A stretch of DNA of 42,557 nt from Chromobacterium sinusclupearum (GCF_002902845.1 NZ_PPTF01000017.1:1-42557), one strand, 5' to 3'; counted from the stretch's first letter, positions 18,190 to 28,251 are shown. Notes: generated from the sequence alone by a model not told the origin. Program-made: numbers and translations.

Positions 18190-19539
18190 TCACAACAGGC
18201 GGGTGATCAGGGCCTTGTGGTCATAGCCGGCAAAACCGGGAATCCGCACCTGCATGCCGTTGCCGGCAGCCACTTGCACCGACTCGCCATTGCGTATCAT
18301 CTGCGCCAGTTCGATGATGCGGTTGCCGGACGGATGGATCACCTCCAGCTTGTCGCCGACGGCGAACTTATTCTTCACTTCCACCAGCGCCCAGCCTTCG
18401 GCATCCACTTCGATCACATCGCCGACATACTGGCTCTGCTTGGCCTTGGAGTGCCCGGTCAGGTAGTTCTGGTAATCCTGGCTCTGGTGCCGCTCAAGAA
18501 AACCCGGGGTATAGCCGCGGTTGGCCAGACCATCCAGATCGGACAGCAGGCTCAGGTCGAACGGACGGCCTGCGACGGCGTCGTCGATCGCCTTGCGGTA
18601 CACCTGGGCGGCGCGCGCCACATAGTACAAACTCTTGGTGCGGCCCTCGATCTTCAGCGAATCGACGCCTATCTTCACCAGCTTCTCCACCTGCTCGACG
18701 GCACGCAGGTCCTTGGAATTCATGATGTAGGTGCCGTGCTCGTCCTCGATGATGGGCATCAGTTCGCCCGGACGGCTGCCCTCTTCGATCAGATAAGTCT
18801 TGTCCGCCAAGGGGTGGCGCTGCTGGCTGCCGCAGGACGAGAAATTCTGGTTGGCTTCTTCCAGCGCCTTGTTGAAGTCGAACTGGATCACCTGCACATC
18901 GCCGGCGTCGTCGCCCTGCGTGTCGTGCACCTTGTAGTCCCAGCGGCAAGCATTGGTACAGGTGCCTTGATTCGGATCGCGGTGGTTGAAATAACCAGAC
19001 AGCAGGCAACGGCCGGAGTACGCGATGCACAATGCACCATGAACGAACACTTCCAGCTCCATGTCGGGGCATTCCTGGCGGATTTCCGCAATCTCGTCCA
19101 GGGACAGCTCGCGCGACAGGATGATGCGCGACACGCCCAGCTTCTGCCAGAACTTGACGCCCATATAGTTGACGGTATTGGCCTGCACCGACAGGTGGAT
19201 GGGCACTTCCGGCCACTTCTCGCGCACCATCATGATCAGCCCCGGGTCGGCCATAATCAGCGCGTCCGGCTTCATGGCGATCACCGGCTCCATGTCGGCC
19301 ATATAGGTCTTGATCTTGCTGTTGTGCGGCAGAATGTTGCTGGCGACAAAGAACAGCTTGCCGCGCGCGTGGGCCTCGTCTATGCCCTGCTTCAGTTCTT
19401 CCAGCTTGAAATCGTTGTTGCGGGCGCGCAGGCTGTAGCGCGGCTGGCCGGCGTACACGGCGTCGGCGCCAAAATCATAGGCGGCGCGCATCTTGTCCAG
19501 CGTGCCGGCCGGCAGCAGCAATTCGGGGGCTTTGATCAT
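18190..19539 (-). CDS. trhP: Peptidase U32-family tRNA uridine hydroxylase TrhP (YegQ)
   Basis: 449 residues. The U32 N-terminus (KAPELLLPAGTLDKMRAAYDFGADAVYAGQPRYSLRARNNDF) is close to E. coli YegQ. The cysteine cluster HGALCIAYSGRCLLSGYFNHRDPNQGTCTNACRWDY is the conserved iron-sulfur-type site of the family. The downstream GVDSLKIEGRTKSLYYVARAAQVYRKAID block and the C-terminal small barrel are also as expected. YegQ/TrhP is known to act in prephenate-dependent formation of 5-hydroxyuridine at the wobble position of some tRNAs, so the peptidase name is historical. The start at 19539 opens directly with the conserved N-terminus. It lies 21 bp downstream of a hypothetical gene on the same strand and may share its transcript. 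Confidence 0.92.
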   Translation of the reverse strand: MIKAPELLLPAGTLDKMRAAYDFGADAVYAGQPRYSLRARNNDFKLEELKQGIDEAHARGKLFFVASNILPHNSKIKTYMADMEPVIAMKPDALIMADPGLIMMVREKWPEVPIHLSVQANTVNYMGVKFWQKLGVSRIILSRELSLDEIAEIRQECPDMELEVFVHGALCIAYSGRCLLSGYFNHRDPNQGTCTNACRWDYKVHDTQGDDAGDVQVIQFDFNKALEEANQNFSSCGSQQRHPLADKTYLIEEGSRPGELMPIIEDEHGTYIMNSKDLRAVEQVEKLVKIGVDSLKIEGRTKSLYYVARAAQVYRKAIDDAVAGRPFDLSLLSDLDGLANRGYTPGFLERHQSQDYQNYLTGHSKAKQSQYVGDVIEVDAEGWALVEVKNKFAVGDKLEVIHPSGNRIIELAQMIRNGESVQVAAGNGMQVRIPGFAGYDHKALITRLL

Positions 19540-19560
19540 TGGGTGATGACTTCTTGGTAT

Positions 19561-19980
19561 TCAGTTGAGCAGGCAGGAAACCGGCAGCGGCTTGCGGTCC
19601 GGCTTGACGAAAGCCTTGCGGGCAGAGTCTGCGGCCAGGCGTTCGGACGAGTAGTGCTGCTCCAGCACGGCCTTGGCATCCTGGGCCAGATCGCGGCAGC
19701 TATCCAGAAAGGCCTGCCAGTCTTCCATCAGCGCCGGGTCGGACTCCACCCGGCTATAGGCGATGGCCAGCAGCGCCATCGTCAGCGTGTGGTTGTACTT
19801 GGTCGCCGCGCCATTCGCCATGGCGAAGCGCGACAGCGCATGCGCGCAACGCGCAGCCGCCTCCGGCGCCGGGTACTCCCGACGATAGCCCCAGGCTGCG
19901 TACAGGTGGGCTTGATGATTGAAATCCGATGCTGCCAGCGCATTGGCTTCCAGCTTACGCAGGAATACCTGGTGCTCCAT
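19561..19980 (-). CDS. Conserved-looking hypothetical protein
   Basis: 139 residues from the ATG at 19980, which has GGAG about ten bases upstream; the frame opens further with a TTG at 20004. I do not recognise a family. The protein is mostly helical, soluble, with no signal or membrane segment. Notable segments are FNHQAHLYAAWGYRREYPAPEAAARCAHALSRFAMANGAATKYNHTLTMALLAIA, with several spaced histidines and tyrosines, and a basic C-terminus ending PVSCLLN. It is likely co-transcribed with trhP, 21 bp away. Confidence 0.75.
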   Translation of the reverse strand: MEHQVFLRKLEANALAASDFNHQAHLYAAWGYRREYPAPEAAARCAHALSRFAMANGAATKYNHTLTMALLAIAYSRVESDPALMEDWQAFLDSCRDLAQDAKAVLEQHYSSERLAADSARKAFVKPDRKPLPVSCLLN

Positions 19981-20002
19981 GATGCAGACGCTCCGCAAGT
20001 GC

Positions 20003-20037
20003 AAAAAACGACAGGCCCCGCACCATAGCGGAGCCTG
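20003..20037 (-). terminator. Intrinsic terminator after the small membrane protein gene
   Basis: A nine- to ten-pair stem (20012-20021 with 20028-20037) with one mismatch and loop ACCATA. Read on the minus strand it is followed a few bases later by TTTTTT (20003-20008). It separates the ferritin-like/membrane-protein pair from the next gene. Confidence 0.6.
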
Positions 20038-20138
20038 TTTGAGGCTTATTCGGCCGCGATTATGCGCGGGTGGACATTCAGCGTCAAGCCCGCCTGACGC
20101 ATCGCCGCAACTTTAAGCCGCTGTTTTTTAAAGCCGTT

Positions 20139-20354
20139 TTATTTTCGTGGTTTTTGCAACAACGCCGCCAAAGACAGCAACTGCCCCGCCATGGCAAGCA
20201 ATAGCAGCATTGGGCACAGCAGTCGCAGCAACAGGCTTTCCGTCTCGCCGCCGCGCCATAGCACGGACATCGCCATGAATAACAAGGTGGAAGCCAGCAA
20301 CATCGCGATGCCGAACTTGCGATTGCCGCGCAGGCGAATGATCAGATTTTTCAT
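20139..20354 (-). CDS. Small two-helix inner-membrane protein
   Basis: 71 residues. A basic N-terminus (MKNLIIRLRGNRK) is followed by two hydrophobic helices (about residues 14-33 and 45-65) separated by a charged turn (WRGGETES), and a basic tail (QKPRK). It begins 22 bp after the stop of the ferritin-like gene, so it is probably co-transcribed. The same frame stays open further upstream, but that part runs through the ferritin-like coding region and is not credible. Function unknown; the ribosome-binding site is weak. Confidence 0.6.
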   Translation of the reverse strand: MKNLIIRLRGNRKFGIAMLLASTLLFMAMSVLWRGGETESLLLRLLCPMLLLLAMAGQLLSLAALLQKPRK

Positions 20355-20376
20355 TAAGGTGATCCAGATAAAAAAG

Positions 20377-21204
20377 TCAGGCGTCGGCCGGCTGCTCGCC
20401 CAGCCGGGCCAGCGCCGCCAATTCATCGGCGAAGAAACCCGCGGCTTCGCGCGCGGGCAGATTGTAGTCGCCGGGATGCAGTTGCATCGCGTACTCATCG
20501 AGTAGACGGCGGAAAGTCGCCTGTGGTTCCAGCCCGCGCTGCCGGCATAGCTCGCAGAACCAACGGTTGCCGATCTGCACATGGCCGATTTCGTCGCGCA
20601 GGATGATGTCCAGCACGGCAACGCTGGCCGTATCGCCGATGGCGGCCAGCCGCCGCTGGATGCCTGGCGTCACGTCCAGCCCGCGCGCCTCCAGCACCCT
20701 GGGCACCAGGGCCATGCGAATCATCACATCATGATCGGTCTTGCGCGTCATCGCCCACAGGCCGTCATGCGCCGGAAAATCGCCGTAGGCGAAACCCAGC
20801 TCCCGCAACCTGTCCTGCAGCAGCCGGAAATGGCCGGCCTCCTCCGCCGCCACCCGCAGCCAATCGTCGACAAAGCCGTCCGGCATGTCGCGAAAGCGCC
20901 AGGCCGCGTCCAGCGCCAGATTGACGGCATTGAATTCGATATGGGCGATGGCGTGCAGCAAGGCGCCATGCCCCTGACGGGTAGAAAGGCCGCGCCGCGG
21001 CACCCTGGCGGGGTGGACCAACTCGGGACGTTCCGGCCGCCCCGCCTCCGGCAAGGCGTAGGGATCGGCTGCCGCCAGACGGGCCAGCGAGCCGGCGCGC
21101 CAATCCTGGAAAAGCCGTTCGGCAAGCGACAGCTTTTCCTCGACGTCGCGGCACAACAGCGCCTGCTCCAGCAAGGGATAAAGCGATACGGTTGAGTGCG
21201 TCAT
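20377..21204 (-). CDS. DUF455 ferritin-like protein
   Basis: 275 residues. The central four-helix region carries metal-ligand motifs in the expected order: HAIAHIEFNAVNLALD (Glu, His), VAAEEAGHFRLLQ (Glu-x-x-His), LVPRVLEARGLD (Glu) and ILRDEIGHVQIGNRWF (Glu-x-x-His). This is a di-iron carboxylate arrangement, as in the DUF455 and MiaE-like branches of the ferritin superfamily. An N-terminal region (LVHPARVPRRGLST, HGALLHAIAHIE) is typical of DUF455. The reaction is unknown; oxidation or hydroxylation chemistry is plausible from the fold. It is the first gene of a short unit with the small membrane protein and lies 27 bp after the hybrid-kinase stop. Confidence 0.85.
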   Translation of the reverse strand: MTHSTVSLYPLLEQALLCRDVEEKLSLAERLFQDWRAGSLARLAAADPYALPEAGRPERPELVHPARVPRRGLSTRQGHGALLHAIAHIEFNAVNLALDAAWRFRDMPDGFVDDWLRVAAEEAGHFRLLQDRLRELGFAYGDFPAHDGLWAMTRKTDHDVMIRMALVPRVLEARGLDVTPGIQRRLAAIGDTASVAVLDIILRDEIGHVQIGNRWFCELCRQRGLEPQATFRRLLDEYAMQLHPGDYNLPAREAAGFFADELAALARLGEQPADA

Positions 21205-21231
21205 GCAGCGGATTTTAAGCGCCGCGCGTCC

Positions 21232-24200
21232 TCAGGCCAAGTCTGCCTCGGTTTGGGCTGTGAGCCAGTCCTCGAAACGCGCCAGTTCCTCGTCGAACTT
21301 CAGCATCGCCTGATGCGCCAATTCGACATTGCGGTCCTTGCCGGCTTTTTCCACGGCCTCCGCCGCCGCGCCCAGGTCATTGGCGCCGACCATGCGGCTG
21401 GCGCCCTTGATCCGGTGGGCGGCAAACCCGATCTTGTCCGGATCCCGGCTTTGCAGCGCCTCGCGCAAGGCCGCCACGTCCTCCTGGTTGCCGGTCTGGA
21501 ACTCACGCAGGATCTCCAGCTCCATGCTCAAATCGCCGTTGCTGTAGACCTGCAGCACGCTACGGTCGATCGGCACTGAGAGGTTATCCTCCCCGTCTTG
21601 CGCGCCTGCCTGCCCAGCTGACTGGGGCAACGGCTCCATGGCGGCCTCCGGCGGCAAGATAGTCTGCTCTCCTGAGTCGCCGACAGACCGCATCCATTTG
21701 CTCAAGGTCGATTGCAGGGCATGAATCGACAAGGGCTTGGTGAGGAAGTCGTCCATGCCGGCCTCGCGCGTCTTGTCCACCTCCTCTTTCGCGGCGTTGG
21801 CGGTGCAGGCGACGATGGGAATACGGCCGCACTCGGGATGCGACGCCTCATAGGCGCGCACCAGCCGGGCCAGTTGATAGCCGTCTATGCCAGGCATGTG
21901 GCAATCGGTCAGAATCAGGGAATAACGTCCAGCCAGCCACTTGCTGAAGGCGCGGTCGCCGTCTTCCGCCCAGTCCGCCGGGTAGCCTAGCTTTTCCAGC
22001 TGTTTCAGCGTCAGCTTGCGGTTGGTTGGATTGTCCTCGGCAAACAGAATGGGATAACCCTTCTCGACGCCGGCAGACGCGCCGCCACTGGCAAGAGGAG
22101 CGGAAACCGACTCCAAAGGCACCCGCTGCTCCGGCAGCACCACCGGCTCGACCTGCTCCGCCAGCCACTCCAGTTCCAGCAGCAGGCGCGCGCAGCTGCC
22201 CTTGCCTGGCTCGCTTTCCATTTCCACATGCCCGCCCATCAAACCGGCCAGCCGCCGGCAGATGGCCAGCCCCAAGCCAGTGCCGCCAAAACGCCTGGTC
22301 GTTTCGGAATCCGCCTGGGTGAATGGCTGGAACAGTTTGCTCAACTGCTCCTGCGACATGCCGATGCCGGTATCTTCGACTTCAAATGCCAGCACCTGGT
22401 AATTGGCGACGGTATCCATCACCCTCACCCGGATATCCACTTTTCCGCCGGAGGTGAACTTGATGGCATTGCTGATGAAGTTCTGCAAGACCTGCCGCAC
22501 CCGCAACGGATCCATCACCAGCGTCGGCGCCAGCTTGTCGTCCAGCGTCAGCGTCAGCGCCAGGCCTTTCTTGTTGGCATTCTCCTGATACAGGCTGCGC
22601 AGACTGTCCATGAACGGCTGCACGGCCGTCCGGGTGGGGATGATTTCCATCCGGTCCGCTTCGATCTTGGAGAAATCGAGAATATCGTCGATCAGCCTGA
22701 GCAAGGTATTGGCAGAGTCTTGTATAGTGGACACGGTATCGCGTTGCTCCGCGTCCAGCTGCGTCATCGCCAGCAACTCCAGCATGCCGAGCACGCCGTT
22801 CATCGGCGTGCGGATCTCGTGGCTCATCGTGGCGAGGAAGGCGCTCTTGGCCCGGTTGGCGGCATTGGCCTGGTCGCGCGCCATGCGCAGCTCGAACTCG
22901 GCCATCTTGCGTTCGGTGATGTCCAAGCAGGCCAGAATGATCACCGACTCGGCGGCGTCCGGGAACAACAGCTGCCCCTCGAACAGCACCCAGATCGGTC
23001 GGCCGGTGCCGGTCAAGCACTCCAGCTCGCAGTGGATGCGCGCGTTTTCCTGCTGCATCTTGGACATCTGCTCGGCCAGCTCGTACCAGCCATGCTCAGA
23101 AGCCAGCAGCTCCATCAAGTGCATGCCGGACAAGCCGTATCCATCGCCGACATCGAAAATGCTTTCCGCGGTGAGGTTGGCGCGGGTGATCTGGAAGTGT
23201 TCGTTCAAGCGCAGCAAGCCCACCGGCGAAGCGGAGTACACCGCCTCTTCCTCTTGCAACACCGCGCGCAATTGAGCTTCAGACAGCTTACGGCGGTCTT
23301 CCTCCGCGTAAAAACCGAGGATATTGGCGTAGGCGCCCAGCAAGGGCAGGATGCTGATGCCGAGCTGCGACAGCGTTGGCCGCATCAGGCACACCCCCGC
23401 CGCCACCTCTCCGGCCAGCATCACCGGCAAGGAGACCCAGGACGGTTGCGCCGACAAGCTGCGGAACAGGGCCGGCAATGGCGCCTCGGCCATCGACAAT
23501 TGCTGTATCTGCGGCAGAAAATCCGGCCACTCCCCGGCCTGCAAGCGCAGGGACTCGTCGCTGTTGTCCAATGCCGACCAGGCCACCAAAACACACTGCT
23601 CGGAATGCGTGAAATCCAGGAACGTATCATGCAAGCGCGCAAACACCGCCTCGCGCGATGAGCGAGAAAGCAGCAAAGCCTCGATTTCCGAAATGACCGA
23701 CAGCAATTCGACGCTGCGCTCCAGCGAGGCTTCAGCCAGCCTGCGCTTGTGCTCATCCCGCACGATCAAGATGTGCAAAGGACGGTTATTCCCGTCCAGA
23801 TAGCGATCTATCGTGAGCAAGGCATGAAAATGCTCGCCGCCACTGCCCATTCCCTCTACCTGCAGCGAGCGCCCCTCCTGAATTTCCAAGGCAGACAACA
23901 CGGAATGCAACTCATCGTTCATCACGAAAAGCTGCTTGACGGGCATGCCCGCCAACATGCTCATCGAGTAGCCGAACATTCTTCCGGCGCCCTCGTTGGC
24001 CATTTCGATGGCGCCGCTCTGATTGATCACCAGCATCGCATCGCCGGATACGTCGAGCATGCGCTGCAGAAAGTCCAGCGGCTTGAGCACCTTGCGCACC
24101 ATCACGTACAGGAGGAAGCCCAGCAACACGATTTCCACCAAGGCGAACAAGCCGGCTCGCAGCAGCTCGCGCCTGGCATCGGACAGGCTAGCCTGGGCCG

Positions 24201-25146
24201 CGGCGGCAGTATGGCCGGACACATCCTGCAGCGTCTGCGAAAACGCCTCCGTCAAGCGATCCAGATTGAGAGAAAAGTTATTGGCCTGAGCGAATTGCAA
24301 GCGGCCATCCAATTGATCCAGCTGCAATTGCGCCAACAACTGTTGCCGCTGCGCCAGCAGCGCAAGCGTGGTGAACTTGGCCGACAAGCTCGGATCCTGC
24401 ACGCTGTCCACTCGGGGCCTGAGCTTGTCCAAGGTCAGCATCCCGGCAGCCAAACGGCGCGCCAGATCCTCTTCCACGTGCCGGTCCAGCCTATGCCCCA
24501 ACATCATGCGCAATACCAGTGATTGCGCATTGGCGCGCAGCCAATAAGCGGACATCCACAAATCCTGCCGCAACCACACCAGATTATTGATGCGCGGATC
24601 GCCGCTCGCCGCCATGGAAACCACCGCGTCGCTCAGCAAATGCTGCACCTGCTCCTGAACATCGCGCGTTTCTTCATAAAGCCGGGTAGTCAAGGCCTCG
24701 TTGGGACCTGTGTGGGCACGCCAGGTTTCGCCGGCCAGCGCGCGCAACTGCTGGAACTGGCGCAGCGTCTGCTGCAGATGGATCAATTTTTCCTCGATCC
24801 GGCCGTTCTGCCTCTTGCGCAAAGACGTGGCCAGCGCGAAATAATCCTCGTCCACCCGTCGGCCCAGCTGGTCCAGCCGATTTTGCTGGTCCGCGGTAGG
24901 CGGCTTGCCGAGCAGCAAGGCGCGCAATTGTCCGCTTTCGCTCAGCTGCGCTTCCGCAAAGCGGTAAAGCAGATCGGCATCGCCGCTCCATTCGGTCAAC
25001 TGGCTGGCTTGCTGATATCGTTCCCAAGACGCGATCTGCAGCTGCAACATGACGCCAATTTGCAGCATGCCCAGCAACAGCACGATGACCAACACGCTGC
25101 GCCCTATCGCGCTTGCTTGACTATGCTGCGGCCGAATCCGGGTCAT
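21232..25146 (-). CDS. BvgS/RocS-like hybrid sensor histidine kinase with PAS, REC and Hpt domains
   Basis: 1304 residues. A transmembrane helix (about 14-39), a long helical periplasmic sensor region (about 40-325) and a second helix (about 327-350) come first. PAS-like domains follow at about 360-470 and 620-750, flanking a GAF-like region. HisKA has the phospho-acceptor His776 ([11 protein letters not shown]), then the HATPase with [10 protein letters not shown] and [10 protein letters not shown]. The receiver has Asp1081 ([11 protein letters not shown]) and the C-terminal Hpt His1244 ([11 protein letters not shown]). All phosphorelay residues are present, so it is expected to work as a four-step relay. 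It starts two bases after the stop of the REC protein gene, with GAGAAG upstream, and is the last gene of a three-gene signalling operon. Confidence 0.92.
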   Translation of the reverse strand: MTRIRPQHSQASAIGRSVLVIVLLLGMLQIGVMLQLQIASWERYQQASQLTEWSGDADLLYRFAEAQLSESGQLRALLLGKPPTADQQNRLDQLGRRVDEDYFALATSLRKRQNGRIEEKLIHLQQTLRQFQQLRALAGETWRAHTGPNEALTTRLYEETRDVQEQVQHLLSDAVVSMAASGDPRINNLVWLRQDLWMSAYWLRANAQSLVLRMMLGHRLDRHVEEDLARRLAAGMLTLDKLRPRVDSVQDPSLSAKFTTLALLAQRQQLLAQLQLDQLDGRLQFAQANNFSLNLDRLTEAFSQTLQDVSGHTAAAAQASLSDARRELLRAGLFALVEIVLLGFLLYVMVRKVLKPLDFLQRMLDVSGDAMLVINQSGAIEMANEGAGRMFGYSMSMLAGMPVKQLFVMNDELHSVLSALEIQEGRSLQVEGMGSGGEHFHALLTIDRYLDGNNRPLHILIVRDEHKRRLAEASLERSVELLSVISEIEALLLSRSSREAVFARLHDTFLDFTHSEQCVLVAWSALDNSDESLRLQAGEWPDFLPQIQQLSMAEAPLPALFRSLSAQPSWVSLPVMLAGEVAAGVCLMRPTLSQLGISILPLLGAYANILGFYAEEDRRKLSEAQLRAVLQEEEAVYSASPVGLLRLNEHFQITRANLTAESIFDVGDGYGLSGMHLMELLASEHGWYELAEQMSKMQQENARIHCELECLTGTGRPIWVLFEGQLLFPDAAESVIILACLDITERKMAEFELRMARDQANAANRAKSAFLATMSHEIRTPMNGVLGMLELLAMTQLDAEQRDTVSTIQDSANTLLRLIDDILDFSKIEADRMEIIPTRTAVQPFMDSLRSLYQENANKKGLALTLTLDDKLAPTLVMDPLRVRQVLQNFISNAIKFTSGGKVDIRVRVMDTVANYQVLAFEVEDTGIGMSQEQLSKLFQPFTQADSETTRRFGGTGLGLAICRRLAGLMGGHVEMESEPGKGSCARLLLELEWLAEQVEPVVLPEQRVPLESVSAPLASGGASAGVEKGYPILFAEDNPTNRKLTLKQLEKLGYPADWAEDGDRAFSKWLAGRYSLILTDCHMPGIDGYQLARLVRAYEASHPECGRIPIVACTANAAKEEVDKTREAGMDDFLTKPLSIHALQSTLSKWMRSVGDSGEQTILPPEAAMEPLPQSAGQAGAQDGEDNLSVPIDRSVLQVYSNGDLSMELEILREFQTGNQEDVAALREALQSRDPDKIGFAAHRIKGASRMVGANDLGAAAEAVEKAGKDRNVELAHQAMLKFDEELARFEDWLTAQTEADLA

Positions 25147-25148
25147 GG

Positions 25149-25880
25149 CTAGCTTCTCACAACCGGATTGACCGCTGTCTCCGAATTGTCCAACACAAAA
25201 ATCTGCGCGACGCCATAACGCTCAGAGTAATCCTTCAATACCGACAACTGGTTGGCGGAGATGGTGGCCCCGCGCGGCAACAGCAGATGCCCCGACCTGC
25301 TGCGCAGGTCGCGCGTCAGTAGCGCGCCTGGCTTGACCTTGTCCAAAGTCAGGCAGCTCTCTTCCGGCCCATCGTGAGCGATGGGCGTCCTCGTCTCGAA
25401 CAGCCGGCCAAAGACTTTCTTGTCATAATCCGTGCCCGTGGAGATGTGATAGTAGCTGAATGGATCGATCTCCGGCCGCGCCCGCTGCAGGGCCGTCTGG
25501 ATCGCCTTTTCCACATCGGCCGGCTTAGGAGGCTTGACGACGAAACCATCGGCGTGCAGCTGGCTGGCCATCATCACATTACTGCGGTCCGCATGGCCGG
25601 ACAAAAAGACGAAGGGCAAATTGGAAACATTGGCGGTATGGCCGCAGCGCAGTTCCTTGAGCAAATCCATGCCATTCATGGGCTGCATTTGCACGTCGCA
25701 CAAAATGATGTCGACCATGCGGATATCCAGCATCCGCATCGCGGCGGTACCATCTGCGGCCTGATAAATATGGTCCTGCCGGACACCCATGCTCTGCAAA
25801 GCCTGCGAAATCAGCGTGCGCACCAAGGTCTGGTCATCGACGATCAAAATGCGCAAGCGGACCAAATCGACCGAAATCAT
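25149..25880 (-). CDS. Response regulator: REC domain with a C-terminal domain of unknown output
   Basis: 243 residues. The receiver domain (about 8-130) has LIVDDQ, the phospho-acceptor Asp in [13 protein letters not shown], and Lys in FVVKPPKP. The C-terminal 100 residues contain [34 protein letters not shown], a segment that resembles the linker found before HD-GYP domains in some regulators, but no HD-GYP or DNA-binding motif follows. The start has AGGAG five bases upstream. It lies between the REC-EAL gene and the hybrid kinase and is likely a phosphotransfer partner of one or both. Confidence 0.85.
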   Translation of the reverse strand: MISVDLVRLRILIVDDQTLVRTLISQALQSMGVRQDHIYQAADGTAAMRMLDIRMVDIILCDVQMQPMNGMDLLKELRCGHTANVSNLPFVFLSGHADRSNVMMASQLHADGFVVKPPKPADVEKAIQTALQRARPEIDPFSYYHISTGTDYDKKVFGRLFETRTPIAHDGPEESCLTLDKVKPGALLTRDLRSRSGHLLLPRGATISANQLSVLKDYSERYGVAQIFVLDNSETAVNPVVRS

Positions 25881-25889
25881 CGCGTCTCC

Positions 25890-27110
25890 TCAAGTAACGG
25901 ATACCGCGCCATCCGCAGCAGAACTGCTTCCCCAAATGCTTCTGGTCGCCGCGACCAACTCGCCTTCCGGGATGGCCGCGCCCAGAAACTGACCCATTCC
26001 GCTGACGCACCCAAGCGATCGCGCCAACGCCAGGCTCTCTTCATTATCGATGCGCGTTGCGCAAACAGCGGCCTGCGACAAGCCGAAATAGCGCAAAAGG
26101 CGAAAGGCGCCCGCATCCTCTCCCAGCAATACCCGCATCCAACGCAAGGTTTCCACCGGCACGTTAAGCTGGTCGAATGGAAACTTGAACAAATTGCTCA
26201 CCGCGAGGGCGCCCTGCCCGAACTCTCCCGCCAGCAAGCGGAATCCCAGATAACGAACTTTGGCGATATTCTCGAAGCACACCGCGTCTGCGTGCCTGCC
26301 CAAGCCATCGGTCAACTCAAAGCCGATGCGCCGGGCCGCGACGCCATATTGCTGCAGCACCATGTAGCAATGGTCGAATACGTTTTCCGCGCGCAGGCAG
26401 GCCTCATCGATCTGCACGCTGATTGGGCACTCGGCAAAAGACGTATGCCGAGCGATATCCACCAGCAGCTTGGCTATCCGCTCCACCACCGTTTCCAGCA
26501 TGACGGCCGACGCCATCCTCCGGCCGGCCAGCCGCGAAAGCAGATAGTCCATCGGATAACGCTTGCCATTCTGGATCAATCCAGCCAGGTGAAAACCACT
26601 GAGCTTGCGCTCCGCCAGCGTAAGCACCGGCGCAAACTCCAGCCTATAGTCGTCCTCGCCTATCATCGACAATAGCTGCTCGATATCCAACGGATCCAGC
26701 GGGAGCAGCCTTTCCATTTCATTGAAGATATCGTCGAGCGTGGCGACAAAGGCTTCCGCCGAATACGGTTTGGTCAGAAATCGGGTGCAAGACATGCCCA
26801 GGGCGCTGGACATGTCGGCGATGGTTTGCAGCGTTTTGCCGTCGTAGCCGGAAATGATCAGCAATGCGGACTGGTAGCCAAGCTGCGCCACGTTCTTGAT
26901 GAAATCGATGCCGTTCATGCCGGGCATGCCGATATCGGTGATCACCAGGTCATAGCCGCCTTCCACCAGGCTCCGCAACGCCTCGGCCGGATCGCTGAAT
27001 TCGTCTATCTCCACCGCGAAACGGCTGAAGAAGCTGGCTTGGCGCGAGATCAGCTTGCGCAATACCAATTGGTCATCGAGTATCAAGAACCGCTTTGGCT
27101 TCAGCTCCAT
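25890..27110 (-). CDS. Response regulator: REC plus degenerate EAL domain (RocR-like)
   Basis: 406 residues from the ATG at 27110; an ATG three codons earlier (27119) is possible, but GGAAGG would then abut it. The receiver domain has LILDDQ and TDIGMPGMNG. The second half is an EAL fold with its catalytic set lost: the EAL motif position reads HLA (SGFHLAGLIQ), the metal-site ELTE is ELTD, the DDFG loop is GEFG, and the catalytic-lysine and late-glutamate positions are not recognisable. It probably does not hydrolyse cyclic-di-GMP and may act as a binding or regulatory domain. It is the first gene of the operon REC-EAL, REC, hybrid kinase, an arrangement like the Roc/Sad systems of Pseudomonas. 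Confidence 0.85.
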   Translation of the reverse strand: MELKPKRFLILDDQLVLRKLISRQASFFSRFAVEIDEFSDPAEALRSLVEGGYDLVITDIGMPGMNGIDFIKNVAQLGYQSALLIISGYDGKTLQTIADMSSALGMSCTRFLTKPYSAEAFVATLDDIFNEMERLLPLDPLDIEQLLSMIGEDDYRLEFAPVLTLAERKLSGFHLAGLIQNGKRYPMDYLLSRLAGRRMASAVMLETVVERIAKLLVDIARHTSFAECPISVQIDEACLRAENVFDHCYMVLQQYGVAARRIGFELTDGLGRHADAVCFENIAKVRYLGFRLLAGEFGQGALAVSNLFKFPFDQLNVPVETLRWMRVLLGEDAGAFRLLRYFGLSQAAVCATRIDNEESLALARSLGCVSGMGQFLGAAIPEGELVAATRSIWGSSSAADGAVSVT

Positions 27111-27618
27111 GCTGATCATCCCCTTCCAGGCAATACCGCAGCGGTTTCAACGCTATGCACTCGGCCTCTGGCCACCAGTAAGAGGCTTCTCTGCGCAGCA
27201 TCACCTCCTCCGCCCGCCGCTACGACATTCGCGTAACTTTGCACCGCGTAATACCATGTATAGGCTGACATACTTGCCAGCACAAGCGGCCATCCGTCGC
27301 CTTGAATGACGCCGCCCTGCGTCTCGCCATTCCGCCAGCAGATCGCCTGCGCGTCGACGCCCAGCCCTTGAGTCGACCCGAACAGACTCAGGACCACGCT
27401 AACAATCTAACTGCAGCTATTTCCGGACGATCAGGGCCTGCTCTGCCTGGCTCTCCTACAACCACTCGGCGTACACTTTCAGACTAGGCCGGCGCAACTA
27501 GCCGCTTGACGCGAAACCCGCCGCTGGCCAATTTGCTCCAACCAACGTTGACCGGCCTTTTCGCAGCGCGCAGCCTCCAGAATGCCGGCCTGCCAATCCA
27601 CGCTCTACTGCATATGCC
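27111..27618. other. Divergent intergenic region between the signalling operon and tag
   Basis: About 500 bp between divergent genes. Apart from the doubtful 93-residue frame (27116-27397), I see no tRNA-like fold, no strong hairpin and no clear promoter motif. It should hold the promoters of both the REC-EAL operon and tag. Confidence 0.4.
27116..27397 (-). CDS. Doubtful small frame upstream of the REC-EAL gene
   Basis: A 93-residue frame opening with GTG and ending near the REC-EAL start (the stop is at 27116-27118). It has no ribosome-binding site, no recognised family and no clear signal peptide. The middle contains SMSAYTWYYAVQSYANVVAAGGGGD. It fills part of the 500-bp gap between tag and the signalling operon. 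The position at the start of the operon keeps it listed; the composition does not strongly favour a gene. Confidence 0.2.
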   Translation of the reverse strand: MVLSLFGSTQGLGVDAQAICWRNGETQGGVIQGDGWPLVLASMSAYTWYYAVQSYANVVAAGGGGDAAQRSLLLVARGRVHSVETAAVLPGRG

Positions 27619-28191
27619 ATGAAAAATACCAAACGATGCCCATGGTGTGGCGACGATGCTTTATATACCGCCTACCACGACGAGGAATGGGGGCGTCCCG
27701 AACGGAACGACCGCAAGCTGTATGAAATGCTGGTGCTGGAAGGCGCGCAGGCCGGACTGTCCTGGATCACCATCTTGCGCAAGCGCGAAGGCTACCGCGA
27801 CGCCTTCCACGGCTTTGATCCGGAACGAGTGGCGGCGATGACCGACGATGACGTCGAACGGCTGATGCAGAACCCCGCCATCGTGCGCAACCGCCTGAAA
27901 ATCCGCAGCGCCATCCGCAACGCCAAAGTATTTCTGCAGATGCAACGCCAACACGGCAGCTTCGCCGACTGGCTGTGGGCGCACGTCGATGGGCAGCCCA
28001 TCGTCAATCGCTGGCGCAGCCACGCCGAATGTCCCGCCTCGACCGAGCTATCCGACCGCATCAGCAAGGCGCTGAAAAAGGCCGGCATGAACTTCGTCGG
28101 CAGCACGGTGATCTACGCCTACCTGCAGGCCTGCGGGGTGGTCAACGACCATCTGCTGGACTGCCATCGGCACCCGGACCAAGCGGGCTGA
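27619..28191 (+). CDS. tag: DNA-3-methyladenine glycosylase I
   Basis: 190 residues, full length for Tag, which removes 3-methyladenine from alkylated DNA as the first step of base excision repair. The N-terminus has RCPWCGDD and YHDEEWG; the zinc ligands are expected at Cys7, His20, His178 and Cys182 (HLLDCHRH at the C-terminus), matching the E. coli spacing shifted by three. The conserved Glu41 and Trp49 in LVLEGAQAGLSWITIL fit the substrate pocket. GSTVIYAYLQACGVVNDH is also as expected. It is a single-gene unit, convergent with the OmpA-family gene. Confidence 0.95.
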   Translation: MKNTKRCPWCGDDALYTAYHDEEWGRPERNDRKLYEMLVLEGAQAGLSWITILRKREGYRDAFHGFDPERVAAMTDDDVERLMQNPAIVRNRLKIRSAIRNAKVFLQMQRQHGSFADWLWAHVDGQPIVNRWRSHAECPASTELSDRISKALKKAGMNFVGSTVIYAYLQACGVVNDHLLDCHRHPDQAG

Positions 28192-28251
28192 ATTTGCAAA
28201 CTGACCATGGCATGGCGCCTTAGCGCATCACATCGGCAGCATTCACGAATG

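Noticed and set aside
18217..20028. A 603-residue plus-strand frame opposite trhP and the hypothetical gene
   Set aside because: Antisense to two well-supported genes, rich in His/Gln/Val as expected from reverse high-GC coding, with no motif.
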